The notes under the pieces were generated by a model. It saw nothing but the letters and a program-made list of their open reading frames with translations, made no database searches and was not told the origin of the DNA. A stretch of 42,757 nt of DNA from a virus, in the IMG/VR virus record IMGVR_UViG_3300032086_002329, positions 1-42,757 of that record. One strand, given 5' to 3'. The position numbers were made by a program, and so were the translations under genes. How positions within the stretch are numbered: position 1 is the stretch's first letter; every line of letters starts with the position of its first letter. This document shows positions 38,000 to 42,757 of this stretch, in pieces.

Positions 38000-38848
38000 C
38001 TACTTAGAGGCGAAGTAATCAAATGCGGCTTCGAAGTCATCTTCTGGCGGCATATTAGATCGTGACCTTCCTCCTCTTTGAGGAACGGTCTGAGCTTGTC
38101 GAAGTTGCTTCTCTCGTCGCGACTTCAATTCTGTGGATGCCTGTTGACCGGGCATCAAGTCATTCTTGTAGGTCCGTAGCAAATAAGCGGCATCTCCCGC
38201 CTGCTGGCTAGTAATCATATCCCTGATGTTCTGGGGCTGATATTGAACCCACGATTTGAAGCTCTCCGATTGCGCTATCTCTCGATAGTCTGGATGCTCC
38301 ATCTCTAAAATCCTGAACTGATCCTGCACATAGCTTTCTTGCGCCTGAGCTTGGATGGGCTGAAGTTCACGCCTAATGCTTTCGATCTCAGCCTGATGCC
38401 GAGCTTGTAGCTGGGCAAACTGTGACTGAACACCTTGAGCGATGTCGGGGTAATCTTCTTGTAGCGCCTTCCACTCAGATGGCGTCATGCTATCTGGGCT
38501 TTCGGATCGTTCTGCCTGTTTTTTAAGTTGCTGAATCTCTTTTTCGTATTCAGAAACTTTCCTCTGATAAGCGTTTTGCCTGCCTAAATCAGAGTTGTAC
38601 TTGTGTTGCCAGAGTTGAGCTTGACGCTCTGCTTCCTCCAGCCTTTCTTCCAAAGAAAACTCGGGTTGAGGCTCAGCCTCTACTTGCCCTTCGTCTTCTT
38701 CTTCTTCTTGCCCTTCCCGTAGCTGTACATCCTCTACCTCCTCGGTTTCGGTCTCAAATTCAAGTTCGGGTTGCTCTTCGGCGGTTTTACCTTCCGCCAG
38801 CTCATCGAATGCGTCCTCGAAGGACTGCTCTTCAGTTTCGTTGGTCAT
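38000..38848 (-). CDS. Capsid scaffolding protein
   Basis: 282 residues. The first 65 are extremely acidic (E-T-E-T-E-E-V-E-D-V and E-E-E-E-D-E-G). A long coiled coil follows (about 65-165, L-E-E-R-L-E-E-A-E-R-Q-A-Q-L-W). The C-terminal part is basic (S-R-R-E-K-Q-L-R-Q-A and G-G-R-S-R-S-N). That is the usual plan of podovirus scaffolds: the acidic coil drives prohead assembly and the basic tail binds the shell protein. Position between portal and capsid genes agrees. No protease domain is present, so exit rather than cleavage is expected. Confidence 0.88.
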   Translation of the reverse strand: MTNETEEQSFEDAFDELAEGKTAEEQPELEFETETEEVEDVQLREGQEEEEDEGQVEAEPQPEFSLEERLEEAERQAQLWQHKYNSDLGRQNAYQRKVSEYEKEIQQLKKQAERSESPDSMTPSEWKALQEDYPDIAQGVQSQFAQLQARHQAEIESIRRELQPIQAQAQESYVQDQFRILEMEHPDYREIAQSESFKSWVQYQPQNIRDMITSQQAGDAAYLLRTYKNDLMPGQQASTELKSRREKQLRQAQTVPQRGGRSRSNMPPEDDFEAAFDYFASK

Positions 38849-38874
38849 GCCATACTCCAGCGGCCCGAAGGCGG

Positions 38875-39054
38875 CTATTGGTCAGTGGTGTCTTCAAGAG
38901 ACGCAAGCGCCTCCAGCCTTTCCAGAATGACTAACGCTCCGCGCTGTCGCTCTGAATCTCTGTCAGCAATAAGCATCTGGATTGCGTCCTGACGCTCTTG
39001 CTCAACAAACTTGAGGACTGACTTCCAAGTCAGTGAGTTAATGTCTATTGCCAT
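38875..39054 (-). CDS. Small helical protein between portal and scaffold, 59 aa
   Basis: Starts MAIDINSLTWKSVLKFVEQE by TAATG overlap with the portal stop. Fully helical and charged (Q-E-R-Q-D-A-I-Q-M-L-I-A-D-R-D-S-E-R-Q-R, A-L-V-I-L-E-R-L-E-A-L). Small helical proteins in this spot occur in several podoviruses and could guide portal incorporation or terminase contact, but no family is recognised. The scaffold gene starts 26 bp further on. Confidence 0.75.
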   Translation of the reverse strand: MAIDINSLTWKSVLKFVEQERQDAIQMLIADRDSERQRGALVILERLEALASLEDTTDQ

Positions 39055-41249
39055 TAGTAGCTATCGAATCCTTTTTCTAGGTTCTGCGCTCTAAGCTGTG
39101 CTGTGGTCAGCTTGATGTTGGTGTCAGCGGCGGCTTTATCGCGGTTAGTGCGATTCTTCTCAGAGTCAATCGCCATACGCGCCTGTAGCTGTCGCTCAGT
39201 CATCTCCGCCTTAGCCGCAATCTCAGCAACCTTAATGCGCTCTTCCTGAGCCATTTCAGCCTGCTTCATCTGCTGATCCATCTGCATTTCCATTTCCTTG
39301 AGCTGGAACTGGTTAGCCTTGATCTGCGCCTCAACCTGCAACTTCTGTTGCTCAAGCTGGAACTCCGCCTGCTTCATCTGCATCTCGAACTGAGCGGCCT
39401 CCATCTCTGGGTTAGGCGCTTCAGCCATTGCCATCTCTTGCTCTTCCATCTCTGTGATTTCAGCCTGCGGCTTAGTAATCAGCTCGTATGGAACCTCAAG
39501 GGACTTGGCGATCTCCTGATCCAAGCCTGCCCAGTCTCGACGCTTGAACAGCTCTGGGTTCTGAGCAGAAATGTTTGCGTAGATCATGAGGTTCTCTTGT
39601 TGCTTCTCGCGTACCAAGAGCGCCGACGATCCCCGAGCCTCAATAGCAAAATCACCCTTAACAGCCGGGTTATCGCTGAACTGCATATTCCAGTCGTAGA
39701 AGCGGGTAATCAGTGGACGGGTTACGTCGTCATCCCAGTTTTTAACCGCCTTGCGAAGCACGATGTTTGAGCTGTTCATCAGCATCGCCATACCCGACGA
39801 TGTTTTCGTAACGTGCGGAGCCATCTCGCCCTGAGCGATCAGTGGCAAGTTGGTTTCCTCATCGGCAAGCTGTCGCGCCATCGAGAAAATGTTTGCAAGA
39901 TCCACCTGATGGCTTGGCGTTGAAAAAGAGGCAAACGCTTCGCCTACCGATCGCGTCTTATCGCGCAGATACCAAACCTTTTTAGGCGTCATCTCCCAGC
40001 TACCGTCAGCCGGGGAGAGAAGCTCTTTGTTGACAACAAGCTGATCCGCTACCGCCAGACCCGCGTTATCCATCATCATTCGCCAAGAGGCGTTAATAAC
40101 TCGCTGTGGGTTCCGCATGAGATAGGGAACGCCAAAACCAAAAATTGAGGATTCGTCCTTTTCCCAGTTAAAGACCGCAAAGGGACGGTCATTAGTCTCC
40201 ATTGGGTTGACGGCGACTTTGATAACCTTCTCACCGGAAAAGAAAACAACTGCATCTACCTCATCATCTAGCTCGTCAACGTCAGTCTCGTCGATTCCGC
40301 CCTCCTGCATATACAGCGCGTCTACAAGCTCTGACTTTGAGATAGGGCCGTGATACTCCCAGATCTCGTACTTGTTGCCCTCACCTACCGTGTTGATGCC
40401 GGTGATGTTGCGGATATCGTCGATGAAATCTCTTGCAATATGCGTTGACTTGGCAGAGCCCTTGACCAGCTCTCGCACCTGACTTACCAAAACGCCGGGT
40501 AGCTTTGCCATCTCGCGTAGTTGCTTCTTGGACATTCGGCGGCGCTCAAACACAAACTCCGCCTCGTCGATTGTGCGAGCCGACATATCAGGAAAGAAGT
40601 CCCAAGGGTCGATGCGCTCTACCGTAGGCTCTAACGCCTCTACCACCTGAAGCACACTCATACCATCGGGCATAACATCCCAGCGCTTCTTGGTTCTGCC
40701 GATAATGATTGGGCCTTTGATAACAGACGTGCCTAACTGGCAGGCATCGTGAATAACGTCACGCGCCTTAATCTGGTAGCGAGACTCAACGAGCTGATCG
40801 TCGATCTCTTCCTGCATTAGCTCCGCAGACTTCTTGGCAAGCGCCACCTGCTCGCGAGCATAGATTGCCGGATCATCTGGGCTCTGAGGGCTTCTTTCCG
40901 CTAGTGCATCAAGCTCAGGAACTGGCGTTGGCTGAATAGCAAAGTTGCGATCATCCGTTGGGAAGAGCATATCCTGAAGACGTGCTTCTGCCGCATTTGT
41001 CTTATTTCGCGTGATGTTGACGTAGACCTCTGAGCCCTTAGCCCTAGCCAGTCTTGACGCCTCATCAGCAGAGTATTCCCCGTGATACTGACGGAGATCT
41101 TCTAGCCAGCGTTGCTCAATCTGGCTTCGCTTCGCTACCTGCTCGTGGCACAGCTTGCTTAGGCGAGACGCAAAAACGTGAAGACGCTCCGCAATTTCAA
41201 GCTCAAGATCTTCTGGCCCTTCCGCCTTATAGCCCATATCGTCGTGCAT
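39054..41249 (-). CDS. P22-type portal protein
   Basis: 731 residues from ATG 41249 with AAGGGAAG upstream. N-terminal helices (F-A-S-R-L-S-K-L-C-H-E-Q), V-Y-V-N-I-T-R-N-K-T-N-A-A-E-A-R-L-Q-D-M-L-F-P, I-D-P-W-D-F-F-P-D-M-S-A-R and F-G-V-P-Y-L-M-R-N-P-Q-R-V-I-N follow the large P22-like portal pattern. The C-terminal 110 residues are a long Q/E/M/A-rich coiled coil (Q-M-K-Q-A-E-F-Q-L-E-Q-Q-K-L), comparable to the P22 barrel. Twelve copies form the DNA channel and the motor docking site. Starts 11 bp after terminase. Confidence 0.92.
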   Translation of the reverse strand: MHDDMGYKAEGPEDLELEIAERLHVFASRLSKLCHEQVAKRSQIEQRWLEDLRQYHGEYSADEASRLARAKGSEVYVNITRNKTNAAEARLQDMLFPTDDRNFAIQPTPVPELDALAERSPQSPDDPAIYAREQVALAKKSAELMQEEIDDQLVESRYQIKARDVIHDACQLGTSVIKGPIIIGRTKKRWDVMPDGMSVLQVVEALEPTVERIDPWDFFPDMSARTIDEAEFVFERRRMSKKQLREMAKLPGVLVSQVRELVKGSAKSTHIARDFIDDIRNITGINTVGEGNKYEIWEYHGPISKSELVDALYMQEGGIDETDVDELDDEVDAVVFFSGEKVIKVAVNPMETNDRPFAVFNWEKDESSIFGFGVPYLMRNPQRVINASWRMMMDNAGLAVADQLVVNKELLSPADGSWEMTPKKVWYLRDKTRSVGEAFASFSTPSHQVDLANIFSMARQLADEETNLPLIAQGEMAPHVTKTSSGMAMLMNSSNIVLRKAVKNWDDDVTRPLITRFYDWNMQFSDNPAVKGDFAIEARGSSALLVREKQQENLMIYANISAQNPELFKRRDWAGLDQEIAKSLEVPYELITKPQAEITEMEEQEMAMAEAPNPEMEAAQFEMQMKQAEFQLEQQKLQVEAQIKANQFQLKEMEMQMDQQMKQAEMAQEERIKVAEIAAKAEMTERQLQARMAIDSEKNRTNRDKAAADTNIKLTTAQLRAQNLEKGFDSY

Positions 41250-41260
41250 ATGACTTCCCT

Positions 41261-42754
41261 TTAGTAACCAGCCACCTTGTCAACAATTGACGGTGATGTC
41301 GGCATCTCAAATTCATCTTTGATTAGTGGCTCAGCAAACGTGAGCGCCAGCGCATCGGCACAGTCCGTAGACCGCATCCCGCGCTTCTTAATATCGTCTT
41401 TGCTTTCTAGCTTTCGTCTCTGATTCGAGTCGTACTTGTACTGCGGCGCAACGAGATCTGTATGCAGGTCATCCCGATCAGGGATCATTACCGGCATATC
41501 ACCGTCTAACCAGTCTCTGAGTTCCCACCACATTTCGGCTCGACGATTGACAAACTTCTTTGGGTCAAGAGCCGCGCTCCCGAAGTTAATTCCAACAACC
41601 ACATTCCCGTGGCCAAGTTCTTCGAGGCGGTCAACAACACCAGCACCCAGACCACCAACGTCGATAGCCACCTGATCGGGGTTTTCTTCCTTGATGATGC
41701 TGTGGACAATGCCAGCGACTTCCATAGTTGACAGTTTTTCGTAGACCTCTAGGTCATACACCGCCCTGCCCTTACGGCGAACTATCGCTGTCCTATCGTC
41801 ACCAAATCTTGCGGGGTCAACGCCAATAATCAGCGGACCTATCGCTAATACCTTGTTTCTTCTGGCCTGAATTACTTGCTCTGGCCTAATCAGGCTGTGG
41901 CCACCAGAGACTTGGAAAGCCTCCTGAGCCGTCATTGGGTACTCTTGCCTAAACGCTACAAGGCCGTCAGTACCATCCGCAGAAAGCTCCGCAATCTTCG
42001 CCCTGCGAAACGCTAACTGCTCGTCATCGAGCCCATACAACTCTACCAGCTTCTCCTCTTCGGGAGTGCGCTTTAGGCCAAGGCCAAACTTCCGATACTC
42101 TTCCTGCCAGTACCAAGGCACGAATATCGCTTGAAAGCCACCTTCCCCCGCCTCAGCCTTTAGCCATTGCTGGTAGAAGTAATTGCCGATTCCGTTGGCA
42201 GTGGACTCCAGAATGATCTCTGTGTCCTCTTCATCAGGCACTGCCTGCAAGATGCCCTTTGCGTGTTCTGCCGCGTTAGGCCAGTACGCCACCTCCGACC
42301 CGTGGAAATACTGGATCGTTGAGCCTCGACCTACTGACTTGTTGCCTGCCGTTCCTACTTTGTAGCCCGAGTCCAACTCGTCAAACGCGAGCTCTTTTGC
42401 GTTGGATGCGCCAGTCGATGGCTTTACAAACTGTGGCGCTTCCTTGTGGTAACGCTCCACCATCTCAAACAGCGATGCCGTAGAGTCAGCCTCGTGCGTC
42501 AAGATGAACGCCCTAACGCCAACCCTGTGCGTTACCTTCCAGTAATACCGAGCCTCTGTGTAGGTCGATACGCCCTGCTGTCGGCCCTTGAGGACAATCG
42601 CCCTAACCCTGCCGGTCTTCTCTTTCTGCTCTTGGATGCAGGCGTGAATGTACTTCTGCGCCTTGTTCATCTCGAACGATTTAACCTCGCCCGATTTAGA
42701 TCGTATGTATAAGCAGTTTCTTGCGTAAAAATCGAAGTCGTCTTTCAGACGCAA
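41261..42754 (-). CDS. terL: Terminase large subunit
   Basis: 497 residues from a TTG three bases from the window end; a few more codons could lie across the join. F-Y-A-R-N-C-L-Y-I-R-S-K-S-G is the usual N-terminus of this class, so it is essentially complete. The ATPase has V-L-K56-G-R-Q-Q-G61-V-S-T (Walker A-like) and T-E-I-I-L-E-S-T-A-N-G (Walker B and coupling). The nuclease has G-V-D-P-A-R-F-G-D-D, V-A-I-D-V-G-G-L-G-A-G and D-C-A-D-A-L. It cuts and pumps DNA into proheads. No small terminase gene was recognised; the HTH-bearing phosphoesterase and several small lysis-region genes are the only unassigned neighbours. Confidence 0.93.
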   Translation of the reverse strand: MRLKDDFDFYARNCLYIRSKSGEVKSFEMNKAQKYIHACIQEQKEKTGRVRAIVLKGRQQGVSTYTEARYYWKVTHRVGVRAFILTHEADSTASLFEMVERYHKEAPQFVKPSTGASNAKELAFDELDSGYKVGTAGNKSVGRGSTIQYFHGSEVAYWPNAAEHAKGILQAVPDEEDTEIILESTANGIGNYFYQQWLKAEAGEGGFQAIFVPWYWQEEYRKFGLGLKRTPEEEKLVELYGLDDEQLAFRRAKIAELSADGTDGLVAFRQEYPMTAQEAFQVSGGHSLIRPEQVIQARRNKVLAIGPLIIGVDPARFGDDRTAIVRRKGRAVYDLEVYEKLSTMEVAGIVHSIIKEENPDQVAIDVGGLGAGVVDRLEELGHGNVVVGINFGSAALDPKKFVNRRAEMWWELRDWLDGDMPVMIPDRDDLHTDLVAPQYKYDSNQRRKLESKDDIKKRGMRSTDCADALALTFAEPLIKDEFEMPTSPSIVDKVAGY

Positions 42755-42757
42755 CCG

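Overview
This window looks like the complete, closed genome of a temperate podovirus that infects a member of the Pseudomonadota, probably a gammaproteobacterium. The virion genes are a TerL-type terminase, a P22-like portal, a scaffold, an N4-gp56-type major capsid protein, an adaptor, a nozzle-like protein and tail fibres. There is no tape measure, sheath or tail tube. Lambda-like accessory genes (NinB, a NinG-like HNH protein, an O-like initiator with internal iterons, a Q-like protein) and a tyrosine integrase beside the 3' part of a tRNA-Arg-like gene point to lysogeny. The window ends appear to join: the holin frame runs off base 1 and, continued at base 42757, stops after five codons just inside the terminase start.

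Layout. (1) Minus strand, 2839 down to 1 and, across the junction, 42754 down to 15787: one long late operon. It begins with small lysis-region proteins, a GH24 lysozyme, a metallophosphoesterase and a holin. It continues with terminase, portal, scaffold, capsid, adaptor, nozzle, fibres and fibre accessories, then four proteins that look internal to the virion, and ends with a 2701-residue polyvalent protein. A strong intrinsic terminator lies before the first gene, as at lambda tR', which suggests late control by antitermination. (2) Plus strand, 3010-6841: a promoter with a 12-bp palindrome in its spacer, a 220-nt hairpin-rich leader, then ArdC antirestriction protein and about ten small proteins, ending at a strong terminator. 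(3) Minus strand, 10440 down to 6754: replication and nin-like operon (CHC2 zinc-finger protein, O-like initiator with five iterons, RecA-fold helicase, NinB, a PD-(D/E)XK-like protein, NinG-like protein, Q-like protein). (4) Plus strand, 10591-15650: a short HTH regulator, a Sak3-type annealing protein, a YqaJ exonuclease, SSB, DUF3310, an excisionase-like protein and integrase, followed by attP (15611-15786) with a tRNA 3' core flanked by paired 11-bp repeats.

How it works together, by inference. The divergent 10441-10590 region and the dyad promoters at 3010 and 11096 form the early control circuit. Replication starts at the iterons inside the initiator gene. Recombination uses annealing protein, exonuclease and SSB. 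The Q-like product at the end of the replication operon would open the late operon. Two zincin-bearing proteins, early ArdC and the giant virion protein, may protect the incoming genome at different times.

The parts least explained by known families are the repeat-bearing leader at 3040-3259, the small-gene cluster around ArdC, the 11-residue repeats shared by two probable internal virion proteins, and the giant protein. All family assignments were made by reading sequence, without database searches.
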